Positions 34,367 through 44,836 of a stretch of DNA of 64,000 bases are shown here, one piece after another (positions within the stretch are counted from its first letter, which is position 1; every line of letters begins with the position of its first letter). This stretch comes from Chachezhania antarctica (GTDB taxonomy: Bacteria; Pseudomonadota; Alphaproteobacteria; Rhodobacterales; Rhodobacteraceae). The notes under the pieces are model-generated. The model had not been told where the DNA came from. It saw nothing but the letters and a program-made list of their open reading frames with translations, and did no database searches. The stretch is from the NCBI RefSeq assembly GCF_003646465.1, contig NZ_QZEX01000001.1:582236-646235 (forward strand), read 5' to 3'. Made by a program: the position numbers and the translations under genes.

Positions 34367-34867
34367 ATGGTCACCGATGTCCGGCTCGAGGATCCGCGCT
34401 GGGAAAGCTGCGATCTGGACGGGCTTTGCGAACGGGCGGCAATCGCCGTATGCGCGTGGGCGGGGCTGGATCCGGATCTGGTCGAAATCACGGTTCTGGG
34501 CTGCGATGATGCCCGAATCGCCGTGCTGAACGCCGAATTTCGCGAGAAGCCGCAGCCAACAAACGTGCTCAGCTGGCCCGAGGAAGACTTGTCATCCGAT
34601 ACCCCCGGAGCGGTGCCCGAGGCGCCAGAGACAAATTTTGAAGGCGTTTATGCGCTGGGGGATATAGCAATCGCCTGGGAAACGTGCGAGGCGGAAGCTA
34701 GGGCCGCGAACAAGCCCGTGCAGGACCATGCGACACATCTGATTGTTCATGCAGTATTGCATCTTCTGGGTTACGATCACATCTGCAATGAAGATGCCAA
34801 CTTGATGGAAACCGCAGAGGTTGAAATACTTGGGCATCTGGGTCTTGAAAACCCGTACTCGGACTGA
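34367..34867 (+). CDS. ybeY: Endoribonuclease YbeY
   Basis: YbeY (166 residues) is a single-strand-specific metalloendonuclease used in 16S rRNA 3' maturation and ribosome quality control. The zinc motif HLIVHAVLHLLGYDH (three His) is intact near residue 128, and the N-terminal strand region with RIAVLNAEFREKPQPTNVLSWP is typical. It follows phoH by 11 bases. The second half of the gene uses noticeably more A/T-ending codons than its neighbours, and this continues into the spacer and the start of corC. Confidence 0.93.
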   Translation: MVTDVRLEDPRWESCDLDGLCERAAIAVCAWAGLDPDLVEITVLGCDDARIAVLNAEFREKPQPTNVLSWPEEDLSSDTPGAVPEAPETNFEGVYALGDIAIAWETCEAEARAANKPVQDHATHLIVHAVLHLLGYDHICNEDANLMETAEVEILGHLGLENPYSD

Positions 34868-34919
34868 ATTTCTAGGATGACGGACGCAGAAACAAGTTCC
34901 CCTGCGCCGGACAGGATAA

Positions 34920-35900
34920 ATGGGCGATAACGACGGCAGTTCTGCCGCGGCGCAGAGCGCGCAGGCAAGGTCCCTGACGGGACCGATCACACGCAAAACA
35001 CCGGCCGAGGCGGTTCGTTCGCAAGCGATTGCGACGTACCCGATGTCATCGACGACACAGCTTTCGCTTTCTTCGGCGCCTTCGCCATCGCGCGTGGGTC
35101 TCTGGCAGCGGTTGCTGGACAAGATGCGCAAGGACGAACCGGCCCGGCTTCATACCAATGGGACCCATGTGACCGAAGCCCCTCGCCATGGCATGATCAA
35201 CCTTCGCCGGATGCGGGTCGAGGACGTGGCCGTACCGACCGCGGAAATCGTGGCCCTGCCCGTCACCGCCAGCCGGGACGAACTGCTGGAGGCGTTCCGC
35301 GAGAGCGGCTATTCGCGGATCCCGGTCTACGACAATACGCTCGATTCCCCGCAGGGCTTTGCCCACCTGAAGGACTTCGCACTGACCCACGGCTTCAACG
35401 GCAATTCGTCGAACTTCGACCTGCCGTCGATGCTGCGGCCCTTGCTGTTCGTGCCGCCGTCGATGCCGATCGGCGTGCTGCTGCAGAAGATGCAGACGGA
35501 ACGGCGGCACATGGCGCTGGTGATCGACGAATATGGCGGTGTCGAAGGGCTGGTCACGATCGAGGACCTGATCGAACAGGTCATCGGGGAGATCGAAGAC
35601 GAGCACGACACCGACGAATCCCAGACATGGCGGAAGGAAAAGGCCGGCGTCTACGTGGCGCTCGCCAAGACCCCGCTGGAGGAATTCGAAGCCGAGATCG
35701 GACGCTCCCTGACCGATCACGAGGACGTCGCAGAGGAGGAGATCGACACGCTGGGCGGTCTGGTCTTCATGCTGTCGGGCCGGGTACCGACACGGGGGGA
35801 GGTCATCCCCCATCCCGATGGCCCCGAGTTCGAGGTGATCGACGCCGATCCCCGCCGGATCAAGCGTCTGCGCGTCCGCCTGAAGGACGCCACGGCCTGA
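34920..35900 (+). CDS. corC: CBS-domain protein CorC/HlyC family
   Basis: A 326-residue soluble protein: a variable Ser/Ala-rich N-terminus (about 1-60), two CBS domains (about 100-230: MRVEDVAVPTAEIVALP; ESGYSRIPVYDNTLDSPQGFAHLKD; TERRHMALVIDEYGGVEGLVTIEDLIEQVIGEIEDE) and a C-terminal CorC/HlyC transporter-associated domain. CorC is linked to Mg/Co efflux. Placement after ybeY and before lnt is a conserved proteobacterial order. Confidence 0.92.
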   Translation: MGDNDGSSAAAQSAQARSLTGPITRKTPAEAVRSQAIATYPMSSTTQLSLSSAPSPSRVGLWQRLLDKMRKDEPARLHTNGTHVTEAPRHGMINLRRMRVEDVAVPTAEIVALPVTASRDELLEAFRESGYSRIPVYDNTLDSPQGFAHLKDFALTHGFNGNSSNFDLPSMLRPLLFVPPSMPIGVLLQKMQTERRHMALVIDEYGGVEGLVTIEDLIEQVIGEIEDEHDTDESQTWRKEKAGVYVALAKTPLEEFEAEIGRSLTDHEDVAEEEIDTLGGLVFMLSGRVPTRGEVIPHPDGPEFEVIDADPRRIKRLRVRLKDATA

Positions 35901-35913
35901 ACCGGGACCGCCT

Positions 35914-37449
35914 ATGACACTGTCACCCGCCGCATGGCGCGCTTCACTCCTGCTCGCCGCCTTTGTTGCCGGCGCGTTGGGGGCCTTGGGGCTTGCGCCG
36001 ATCTACGCGTGGTACGCGACGGTGGCCATGTTCCTGGCCGTGCCCTTTGCCTTGCGGCGTTGCACCACGGCGTGGCAGGCGGCGTGGGTCGGGCTGGCCA
36101 TGGGGACCGGCTGGTTCGGCCTGGGCCTGTCATGGATCGTGGAGCCCTTCTTCGTCGATGCCGCGCGCCACGGCTGGATGGCGCCCTTTGCACTGCTCTT
36201 CATCTCGGTCGGCATGGCGCTGTTCTGGGGCGCGGCGTTCTGGGCCGCCTACAGGCTGGGCCGCGGGTTTCACCAGCGCGTCTGGCTTCTGTGCCTGACA
36301 TGGACGCTGGCGGAACTGGCCCGCGGCTACATTCTGACGGGCTTTCCCTGGGCCTCGCCCCCGCAGGTATGGGTCGGCGAACCGCCGATGCTGTTCCTGG
36401 CCTGGGTCGGGCCATATGGTCTGTTCCTATGGATGCTGGCGGTTCTTCTACCCTTTGGCGCGTGGATGCAGGCCATCTTGTCCCGGGAGAGGCCGCGTGC
36501 GCTTTATGCCATGCCGCTTGCGCTCTATGGAATTGCGCAAACACTGGTTGGATATGCGCAGCCCGAGGTGGTTTCCAGCGGCTATGTCGTGCGGGTGGTC
36601 CAGCCCAACGCGGAACAGCATCTGAAATGGGACCGGAATTTCATGCCGGTCTTCTTCAATCGGCAGATCGAATATACCGAAGCGGCGGGTGACGGTCCGC
36701 GGCCCGATCTGATCGTCTGGCCCGAAACCGCGATCACCCCGCTGCTGGATCAGGCGGAATACGAACTTGGGCGCATTGCGCAGGCAGCGAATGGTGTGCC
36801 GCTTGTGCTGGGCACCCAGCGCGCGGACTACGGGACGGACCGGGCGCGGTATTACAACACGCTCGTGGTACTCGATGAAACCGGTGCGGTGGCCGATACC
36901 TATGACAAGCACCACCTTGTCCCCTTCGGCGAGTACCTTCCCTTCGGCAATGTCCTGTCCCGCTTCGGAATTCGCGGGTTGGCCGAAATGGCGGCCTTTG
37001 GCTATTCGCCGGGCCCCGGGCCGGCGCTGGTCGATCTTGGGCCCGTGGGCCAGGCCGTGCCGCTGATCTGCTACGAGGCGGTTTTCCCGCAAGACGTGAA
37101 CGGTGCGCCGGGGCGGGCAGATGTGCTTTTGCAGGTCACCAACGACGCGTGGTTCGGCAAACGGTCGGGCCCCTACCAGCATCTGGCCCAGGCGCAGATG
37201 CGCGCGGCCGAACAGGGTCTGCCGATGATCCGCGCGGCCAATACCGGCGTTTCCGCCGTGATCGACCCGCTGGGCCGGATCGTCACGCACATACCACTGG
37301 GCGAGCAGGGATTTGCAGATGCAACCCTGCCATCCCCGTTTACCCCCACAATTTACGCGAGATTCGGCGATTTTCCGGTGTTTCTTGCGGTATTGGCGCT
37401 GATCCTCATGTCGATGATGAGGATTATGGGACGCAATCGAAATACATAG
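35914..37449 (+). CDS. lnt: Apolipoprotein N-acyltransferase
   Basis: An inner-membrane enzyme (511 residues) that adds the third acyl chain to lipoproteins. About six membrane helices precede a periplasmic nitrilase-like domain (about 225-490), and a last helix closes the protein (FPVFLAVLALILMSMM). The catalytic triad is visible: Glu in IVWPETAITP, Lys in YDKHHLVPFGEYLPFG, and Cys in PLICYEAVFP. TNDAWFG and RAANTGVSAVIDPLGRIV are conserved blocks. It begins 13 bases after corC. Confidence 0.95.
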   Translation: MTLSPAAWRASLLLAAFVAGALGALGLAPIYAWYATVAMFLAVPFALRRCTTAWQAAWVGLAMGTGWFGLGLSWIVEPFFVDAARHGWMAPFALLFISVGMALFWGAAFWAAYRLGRGFHQRVWLLCLTWTLAELARGYILTGFPWASPPQVWVGEPPMLFLAWVGPYGLFLWMLAVLLPFGAWMQAILSRERPRALYAMPLALYGIAQTLVGYAQPEVVSSGYVVRVVQPNAEQHLKWDRNFMPVFFNRQIEYTEAAGDGPRPDLIVWPETAITPLLDQAEYELGRIAQAANGVPLVLGTQRADYGTDRARYYNTLVVLDETGAVADTYDKHHLVPFGEYLPFGNVLSRFGIRGLAEMAAFGYSPGPGPALVDLGPVGQAVPLICYEAVFPQDVNGAPGRADVLLQVTNDAWFGKRSGPYQHLAQAQMRAAEQGLPMIRAANTGVSAVIDPLGRIVTHIPLGEQGFADATLPSPFTPTIYARFGDFPVFLAVLALILMSMMRIMGRNRNT

Positions 37450-37490
37450 GAGTTGACCCTAGGGGCAGCGCGGACTACCCGGATAGGCAA

Positions 37491-37537
37491 CCGTCACAAC
37501 GGCTTCCTGGCGTGGCGGACATAACCCTAATGGAGCG
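37491..37537 (+). ncRNA. SAM/SAH riboswitch
   Basis: The spacer between lnt and metK contains GTCACAACGGCTTCCTGGCG (37493-37512) followed by TGGC, a short linker with ATAACCC, and AATGGAGCG. This matches the small H-type-pseudoknot SAM/SAH riboswitch known almost only upstream of metK in Rhodobacterales. The 3' strand includes GGAG (37532-37535), the ribosome-binding site of metK, so ligand binding would block translation. Identification is by recalled consensus; a covariance-model search would settle it. Confidence 0.85.
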
Positions 37538-37543
37538 CTTCCC

Positions 37544-38725
<1,182 letters not shown>

Positions 38726-38735
38726 GGCGCAAGCG

Positions 38736-38760
38736 CCGCGGCAGGTCAGCCCTGCCGCGG
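38736..38760. terminator. Hairpin after metK
   Basis: CCGCGGCAGG (38736-38745) pairs perfectly with CCTGCCGCGG (38751-38760). It overlaps the last codons of the convergent nuclease gene. No T-run, so possibly Rho-assisted. Confidence 0.55.
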
Positions 38761-39429
38761 TGCGAACTCTGCCCAGATCGGCAAATGATCAGAAGCGGCC
38801 CGGCTTTCCGGGCCGTCTTCGATTCCGAACCCCGTCAGATCCAGATCCGGGCCGTGCGCGATCCGGTCGAGTGCTGCGACGGGATAGTTTGCGGGAAAGC
38901 TGTTGCCCGGCGGGACAAGCTGGAAATGCGGCGCCAGCGGTCGGTGGGCATGAACGGTCGACCATTCGTTGAAATCGCCCGCGATCACCGTACGGGCCGC
39001 GTGTTCGTCTTCCAGAAGCGACCGGATCGTTTCAAGTTGCCGCTTCCGGTTGGGGCGCAAGAGGCCCAGATGCACGCCCACAACACGGGTATTGTCGGGC
39101 AGCAGGACGGAAACCGCCCCGCGCGGTTCCAGCCCCGGCAGGTCGATATGGCCGACATCCACGATCTCGACCCCTTTTTTCACCAGCACCGCGTTGCCGT
39201 GCCAGCCCAGGCTGACATCGTTCTGCGCCAAGGGGGCCACGTGATAATCCGTCTCGCCCTCGATCATCTCGCGCGGCAGTGCTGTGGGGCGATCCCCAAG
39301 CCGCAGGTCGGCCTCCTGCAGGACGACGACATCGGCGCCCATCTTCGAGATGATTTCAAGAATACGTTCGGGCGACCGTTTCCGGTCCAGCCCGCGCGCC
39401 TTGCGGATGTTGTAGCTTGCCAGTCTCAT
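38746..39429 (-). CDS. Endonuclease/exonuclease/phosphatase family protein
   Basis: A 227-residue EEP-fold metal-dependent phosphoesterase. Diagnostic motifs are the start SYNIRKARG, the metal Glu in VVLQEADLR, VHLGLLRPNRKRQLE, GDFNEW, and the final SDHLPIWAEF. No signal peptide. EEP members cleave DNA, RNA or lipid phosphodiesters, and the substrate is not evident. It ends the two-gene set with the phospholipase D gene, 4 bases downstream of that gene's stop, so a joint role with phospholipids is plausible but unproven. Confidence 0.87.
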   Translation of the reverse strand: MRLASYNIRKARGLDRKRSPERILEIISKMGADVVVLQEADLRLGDRPTALPREMIEGETDYHVAPLAQNDVSLGWHGNAVLVKKGVEIVDVGHIDLPGLEPRGAVSVLLPDNTRVVGVHLGLLRPNRKRQLETIRSLLEDEHAARTVIAGDFNEWSTVHAHRPLAPHFQLVPPGNSFPANYPVAALDRIAHGPDLDLTGFGIEDGPESRAASDHLPIWAEFAPRQG

Positions 39430-39433
39430 GAGG

Positions 39434-40849
39434 TTACAGCAGCGGGCCGAACAGCCGCGCAAAGGGCGCGCCCAGCCGGATCTTCAGGTTCTGTTGACGC
39501 AATGTCTTTTCCAGTTTCTCGGCGCGGGCGAAATCGGGGATCAACATCTCCTCGACCGCGTTCGCGGCGCGGGGGTCGAAGAACACGGCCATGGTTTCGA
39601 AGTTCAGCCGGTAGGACCGGTTGTCGGCGTTCATCGTGCCCACCGCTGCCATCGTGTCATCAACCAGCACGACCTTTTCATGCAGGAACCCTTCCTTGTA
39701 CCGCCAGAACTGCACGCCCGCCTCGCGGCATTCGTCGAACGTGGCGAAGGCGGCGAGCCACGGTAATATATGGTCGATCGCGTCGGGGATAAGAACCCGC
39801 ACATCGACACCGCGCAAAGCGGCCTGTTTCAGCGCACTCAGCACATCGGTGTCGGGAACGAAATAGGGCGACGCGATCCACAGACGCTTTTTCGCCGCGA
39901 CGATGGCCGATATGCAGAAGAGCGTGCCCGTCTCCATCTCGTCCGCCGGGCCCGCGGGCAGGATCAGGCCGGTCATGTCGGTGTCAGTCAGCACCGGTTC
40001 CCAGTGAAGGTCCTGGATCAGGGTGTCGTTCGTGGCCCAGTGCCAGTCCTCGGCATAGACAAGCTGCAGCTCCTGCACCATCGGGCCGGTGAAACCTACG
40101 AACGTGTCGCGCCACGGCCCGAACTTGGGATCGCGGCCAAGGTATTCGTCGCCCACGTTCAGCCCGCCGGTAAACCCGTCGCGCCCGTCGACGATGAGCG
40201 TCTTGCGGTGATTGCGGTAGTTGATCTGAAGCCGCCCGGCCCGTTTGCGCAGGTGCTTTTTCTGGGGCACGATGGCGCCCGCATCGCGCAGCGCGTCGAG
40301 GTAGGCATCGGGCAGGCTGTGGCTGCCGACCGGATCATACAGCAGCCGCACCATCACGCCGCGCTTGGCGGCCGCCATCAGGTGCTCGGCGAATTCCTTT
40401 CCGATCTCGTCGTCATGGATGATGAAGAACTGCGCCAGGATGTAATGTTCGGCCGCGTCGATGGCGGCAAAGAGCGCGTCAAACGTCGCGTGGCCATCCA
40501 CCAGCAACCGCATGTCGTTGCCGCGCGTCACCCCGAGGGCTGCGAGCGTTTCGAACGGTTTCGTGTCGATCCCTTCGGGCGGTTCGGCAGGGGCATAGAG
40601 ATGCGCAAAGGCGCCCGCGGCTTCGATCACACGCTGGGTTTCCCGGCGCGACACAAGGTAGTGCCGATAGCGGTGATGGCCCAGGAACAGGTAGGTGATC
40701 AGCCCGATATGCGGTGCGGCCAGCAGGAACACGACCCAGCCCACCGCGCCCTGCGGTGTCCGCGATCGTTGCACCGCCCGCCACGCCACGAAGATCGAGG
40801 CGATGAAGAGCAGGGTAAAGACGCTCGACAGGATCAGGGCGAAATTCAT
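39434..40849 (-). CDS. Phospholipase D / cardiolipin synthase-like protein
   Basis: A 471-residue membrane enzyme with two N-terminal helices (FALILSSVFTLLFIASIFVAW; AVGWVVFLLAAPHIGLITYLFLG) and two PLD domains. The HKD motifs are HRKTLIVDG (followed by GFTGGLNVGDEYLG) and HEKVVLVDD (followed by AAVGTMNADNRS). This is the layout of bacterial cardiolipin synthase ClsA. The start at 40849 (MNFALILSS) gives family length. It is transcribed with the downstream EEP nuclease gene. Confidence 0.88.
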   Translation of the reverse strand: MNFALILSSVFTLLFIASIFVAWRAVQRSRTPQGAVGWVVFLLAAPHIGLITYLFLGHHRYRHYLVSRRETQRVIEAAGAFAHLYAPAEPPEGIDTKPFETLAALGVTRGNDMRLLVDGHATFDALFAAIDAAEHYILAQFFIIHDDEIGKEFAEHLMAAAKRGVMVRLLYDPVGSHSLPDAYLDALRDAGAIVPQKKHLRKRAGRLQINYRNHRKTLIVDGRDGFTGGLNVGDEYLGRDPKFGPWRDTFVGFTGPMVQELQLVYAEDWHWATNDTLIQDLHWEPVLTDTDMTGLILPAGPADEMETGTLFCISAIVAAKKRLWIASPYFVPDTDVLSALKQAALRGVDVRVLIPDAIDHILPWLAAFATFDECREAGVQFWRYKEGFLHEKVVLVDDTMAAVGTMNADNRSYRLNFETMAVFFDPRAANAVEEMLIPDFARAEKLEKTLRQQNLKIRLGAPFARLFGPLL

Positions 40850-40962
40850 TCGGGCGTTCCTTCGGTTGTACCGGTGGGCACTAAACCCCATTCAGGCGGG
40901 ATTGTCTTGGCCCGGCATGCAGGTGATTGCGAAACCTTGTCCGGCCCGCTACATCGCCGCCC

Positions 40963-41667
40963 ATGTCCGATAGCCCCTCACGCCCCTTTCGCAACTTCTA
41001 TGGCCGCCACAAGGGCAAGACGCTGAAGAAAAATCAGCAGGTCTACCTGGATGAGGATCTGGCCAAGCTGTCCCCCGGCCCCGTGCGGTGGGATGAAAAC
41101 CCCGAGCGCACGGCGCTCGATCTGCCTGGCCTCTTCGGGGACCGCCCCGTCTGGCTGGAGATCGGCTTTGGCGGGGGTGAGCACATGGTGCATCAGGCGG
41201 CATCGAACCCCGATATCGGGCTGATCGGGGCCGAACCCTATATCAACGGCGTGGCGATGCTGCTGGGCAAGATCCGGCAGGCAGAGGTGACGAATTTGGC
41301 CGTCCATCCCGGCGACGTGCGCGATCTGTTCGATGTGCTGCCCGAAGCCTCGGTCTCGAAGGCGTTCCTGCTGTACCCGGATCCGTGGCCCAAGACGCGT
41401 CACCACCGTCGCCGCTTCGTCACGCCCGAACATCTTCAGCCGCTGGCCCGGGTGCTGAAGTCCGGTGCGATCTTCCGCGTGGCGACTGACATTCCCGATT
41501 ACGTCCGGCAGAGCTTGCAGGAAATCCCCAAGGCGGGTTTCGAATGGTTGGCGGAACGCCCTGAAGACTGGCGCGTCGCGTGGGACGACTGGATTTCAAC
41601 CCGTTACGAACGAAAGGCGCTGCGGGAGGGCAGAACTCCGACATACCTTACTTTTCGGAAGCGGTAA
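40963..41667 (+). CDS. trmB: tRNA (guanine-N7-)-methyltransferase
   Basis: TrmB (234 residues) forms m7G46 in tRNA. The SAM-binding block WLEIGFGGGEHMVHQA, the acidic GAEPYINGVA, the motif FLLYPDPWPKTRHHRRRFV (the catalytic Asp region) and the C-terminal TRYERKALREGRTPTYLTFRKR are all present. ATG 40963 (MSDSPSRPFRNFYGRHKGK) gives the usual start just before the conserved FYGRHKGK. Confidence 0.95.
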   Translation: MSDSPSRPFRNFYGRHKGKTLKKNQQVYLDEDLAKLSPGPVRWDENPERTALDLPGLFGDRPVWLEIGFGGGEHMVHQAASNPDIGLIGAEPYINGVAMLLGKIRQAEVTNLAVHPGDVRDLFDVLPEASVSKAFLLYPDPWPKTRHHRRRFVTPEHLQPLARVLKSGAIFRVATDIPDYVRQSLQEIPKAGFEWLAERPEDWRVAWDDWISTRYERKALREGRTPTYLTFRKR

Positions 41668-41708
41668 CCGCGCGTTAGGGTGCCCTGAATCATTTCAGAG
41701 TACCTTTC

Positions 41709-42809
41709 ATGTCCGACATTCAGATCACGAACTGCCATACCCACCTGTTTACCGCGGCCCATGTGCCGAAGACCTATCCGCACTGGGCGCTGATCCCGAT
41801 CAAGCGCGTGCCTTGGCTGACGGCCCTGATCGCGTGGGTGCTGGCCTTCCTTGGCTTTCAGGAAGCCGCCGAACAGGTCCGCCGCCTGCGCCGGTTTCAG
41901 GAGGAAACCTCCTCTGCCGATCAGCGGAACATCCTTCAAAACATGTGCCGCCATTACCCGAAGGGCACCCGTTTCGTCGTGTTGCCGATGGACCTGTCGC
42001 AGATAGGCTATGGCCCGCCCGAGGTACAGATCGCCGAACAGCATGACGATCTGGCCCGGCTTGCGGCGACGGACGAATTCGGCAAGGAACTGATCCCCTT
42101 CGCCATGATCGACCCGCGCAGCGACCCGCTTGCGAACGAACTCTGGCGGGCCGTCGACACGCTGGGTTTCCGCGGTATCAAGTTGTACCCGCGGATGGGC
42201 TATGCGCCGACGGACAAGACGCTGATGTCGCTCGTCTACCCAAAGGCCGAAGAAAAGGGCCTGCCGGTGATGACCCATTGTTCGCGCGGCGGCGTGAAGG
42301 GGCACGGCCTGCCCGACCGGATCGCCGATGCGTACACCGACCCCGCCGCATACCTTCCCGTGCTGAAGGAATTCCCGCGGCTGAAGATCTGCCTCGCCCA
42401 TTTCGGCGGGCAGCGCGACTGGGACGCTTACGTGAACCCCGAACCGCCATCGCCCTATCATGACGAACGCACGCGGAACTGGCAGGTGATGATCCGGCAG
42501 ATGATCACTAGCGGCGACCACCCCAACCTCTGGACCGATATCTCGTACACGCTCTTTGACTTCGAGGAATACATTCCCTTCCTGCGGACCTTCCTTGAAG
42601 GCCCCACGAAGGAACACGAACGCCTGCGCCGCCGGGTGCTGTTCGGGTCGGATTACTACATGACCCGGCAGGAGGAACTTTCCGAACGCGCCGTCTGTAT
42701 CCGGCTGCGGAATGCGCTTGGCGAAGACCTGTTCCGCCAGATCGCCGAGATCAACCCGCAGGTGTGGCTGGGGGAGCGACAGGAACCGGCAGACGGTCTT
42801 TGGCGCTAG
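41709..42809 (+). CDS. Amidohydrolase-family metal-dependent hydrolase
   Basis: A 366-residue TIM-barrel protein of the amidohydrolase-2 type. Candidate metal ligands are the CHTHLF at the N-terminus (HxH), His in MTHCSRGG, His in CLAHFGG and Asp in LFGSDYYMTR. The region FRGIKLYPRMGYAP supplies the usual barrel Lys/Arg site. Relatives are decarboxylases or hydrolases of small aromatic or lactone compounds, but no closer assignment is safe. It stands alone between trmB and aroA. Confidence 0.82.
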   Translation: MSDIQITNCHTHLFTAAHVPKTYPHWALIPIKRVPWLTALIAWVLAFLGFQEAAEQVRRLRRFQEETSSADQRNILQNMCRHYPKGTRFVVLPMDLSQIGYGPPEVQIAEQHDDLARLAATDEFGKELIPFAMIDPRSDPLANELWRAVDTLGFRGIKLYPRMGYAPTDKTLMSLVYPKAEEKGLPVMTHCSRGGVKGHGLPDRIADAYTDPAAYLPVLKEFPRLKICLAHFGGQRDWDAYVNPEPPSPYHDERTRNWQVMIRQMITSGDHPNLWTDISYTLFDFEEYIPFLRTFLEGPTKEHERLRRRVLFGSDYYMTRQEELSERAVCIRLRNALGEDLFRQIAEINPQVWLGERQEPADGLWR

Positions 42810-42866
42810 ACCCTTCGGCGGGAAACGGGTACGCGCGTTGCCGGAAACCGGTGTGAGGAAACTGCC

Positions 42867-44216
42867 ATGTCCGGCCACGGCCAAACCATCCCGATGCGTA
42901 CGCGCCCCAAGGGGCCGCTGAAGGGCACCGCGGATGTGCCCGGGGACAAGTCGATTTCTCACCGGTCGCTGATCCTTGGCGCGCTTTCGGTCGGTGAAAC
43001 CAAGATCATCGGCCTTCTGGAAGGCGACGACGTTCTGGACACCGGCCGCGCGATGGAGGCGTTCGGCGCCGAAGTCACTCGTCATGACGACGGATCGTGG
43101 AGCGTCTTCGGCGTGGGCACCGGGGGCTTTGCCGAACCAGACCGGGTGATCGATTGCGGCAACTCGGGCACCGGGGTGCGGCTGATCATGGGCGCGATGG
43201 CGACCTGCCCGATTTCGGCCACGTTCACGGGCGACGCAAGCCTTGTGAAACGCCCCATGGCGCGGGTGACCGACCCGCTGGCGCTGTTCGGCGCGCAGGC
43301 CGTCGGGCGCTCGGGCGGCCGTCTGCCCATGACCATCGTCGGCGCCGCCGACCCCGTGCCGGTGCGCTACACAGTGCCGGTGCCCTCCGCGCAGGTGAAA
43401 TCGGCCGTGCTGCTGGCCGGGCTGAACGCGCCGGGCCATACCGTGGTGATCGAACGCGAAGCGACCCGCGATCATACCGAACGGATGCTGGCGGGCTTTG
43501 GCGCTGAAATCTCGACGGAAGACACCGAAGAAGGCCGGGTGATTACTTTGACCGGCCAGCCGGAGCTGAAACCGCAGGATATCGTCGTGCCGCGCGATCC
43601 GTCCTCGGCCGCGTTCCCCGTCTGCGCGGCGTTGATCGTGCCGGGATCGGACGTGCTGGTGCCGGGGATCGGTCTGAATCCGACGCGGGCCGGGCTTTAT
43701 TATACACTGCAGGACATGGGCGCGGATCTGACATTCGAGAACATGCGCGAAGAGGGCGGCGAACCCGTCGCCGACCTGCGCGCGCGCCATTCGCCCGACA
43801 TGAAGGGGATCGACGTGCCGCCCGAGCGCGCGGCGACCATGATCGACGAATATCCGGTTCTGTCGGTCGTGGCGGCCTTTGCCACGGGCACGACGCGGAT
43901 GACGGGCGTCAAGGAACTGCGCGTGAAGGAAAGCGACCGGATCCAGGCCATGGCCGATGGGCTGATCGCCTGCGGCGTGGCCGTGGATACCGGCGAAGAC
44001 TGGATGAGCGTCACGGGTGAAGGCCCAGGCAGCGTCAAGGGCGGGGCGACTTGCGCCAGCCACCTGGACCACCGGATCGCGATGTCGTTCCTTGTTCTGG
44101 GCATGGCCGCCCGCGAAGGCGTGGCGGTGGACGATGGCAACCCGATTGCCACGTCCTTCCCGATCTTCGAACCTTTGATGACCGGCCTTGGCGCCGAACT
44201 GGCACGCGAGGGATAA
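42867..44216 (+). CDS. aroA: 3-phosphoshikimate 1-carboxyvinyltransferase (EPSP synthase, class II)
   Basis: AroA (449 residues) joins shikimate 3-phosphate and PEP. Sequence blocks [66 protein letters not shown] and [13 protein letters not shown] align closely with the class II (CP4-like) enzymes rather than the E. coli type. In the PEP-site loop this protein reads GNSGTGVRL, whereas CP4 has Ala at the middle Gly position, a residue tied to its glyphosate insensitivity. Two bases separate it from cmk, so they are one operon. Confidence 0.95.
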   Translation: MSGHGQTIPMRTRPKGPLKGTADVPGDKSISHRSLILGALSVGETKIIGLLEGDDVLDTGRAMEAFGAEVTRHDDGSWSVFGVGTGGFAEPDRVIDCGNSGTGVRLIMGAMATCPISATFTGDASLVKRPMARVTDPLALFGAQAVGRSGGRLPMTIVGAADPVPVRYTVPVPSAQVKSAVLLAGLNAPGHTVVIEREATRDHTERMLAGFGAEISTEDTEEGRVITLTGQPELKPQDIVVPRDPSSAAFPVCAALIVPGSDVLVPGIGLNPTRAGLYYTLQDMGADLTFENMREEGGEPVADLRARHSPDMKGIDVPPERAATMIDEYPVLSVVAAFATGTTRMTGVKELRVKESDRIQAMADGLIACGVAVDTGEDWMSVTGEGPGSVKGGATCASHLDHRIAMSFLVLGMAAREGVAVDDGNPIATSFPIFEPLMTGLGAELAREG

Positions 44217-44218
44217 CG

Positions 44219-44836
44219 ATGAGTGGACCTTTCACAGTTGCCATCGACGGGCCGGCGGCCTCCGGCAAGGGTACCATTGCGCGCGCGGTGGCCGCGCATT
44301 TCGGCTACGAACATCTGGATACCGGCTTGCTCTATCGTGCCGTTGGCGCGCGGATGCTGGAAGGCGAAGACCCGGTGGAAGCGGCCGAGGCACTGGTGCA
44401 GGCCGATCTTGAACGGCCAAACCTGCGTGGCGCCGCCGTGGCCGAGGCGGCGTCGAAAGTGGCGGTGCTGGAGCCGGTCCGGAAGGCCCTGCTGGACTAC
44501 CAGCGCGCCTTCGCGCGGCGGGCCGGTGGCGCGGTGCTGGACGGGCGGGACATCGGCACGGTGATCTGCCCCGAGGCCGAAGCGAAGCTGTTCGTTACCG
44601 CCAGTGCCGAGGCCCGCGCCGGGCGGCGCTACCGCGAGATGGCGGCAAGTGGAATCGACACGACGGAAGAGGCCGTACTGGCCGACGTCCTGTCCCGCGA
44701 TGCCCGCGACCGTGACCGGGCGCATGCGCCGATGTGTGCGGCCGATGATGCGCTGATGCTCGACACGACGGAAATGAACATCGACGAGGCAGTGACGCAG
44801 GCCATCGCGCATATCGTTTCGCGGCAGCGTAACTGA
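44219..44836 (+). CDS. cmk: (d)CMP kinase
   Basis: A 205-residue P-loop kinase phosphorylating CMP/dCMP. Walker A is [15 protein letters not shown], the CMP-binding region has [14 protein letters not shown], and [34 protein letters not shown] is the family signature before the lid. YEHLDTG and [10 protein letters not shown] are also standard. Slightly shorter than the E. coli enzyme. It starts immediately after aroA; the order aroA-cmk-rpsA is common in proteobacteria. Confidence 0.95.
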   Translation: MSGPFTVAIDGPAASGKGTIARAVAAHFGYEHLDTGLLYRAVGARMLEGEDPVEAAEALVQADLERPNLRGAAVAEAASKVAVLEPVRKALLDYQRAFARRAGGAVLDGRDIGTVICPEAEAKLFVTASAEARAGRRYREMAASGIDTTEEAVLADVLSRDARDRDRAHAPMCAADDALMLDTTEMNIDEAVTQAIAHIVSRQRN

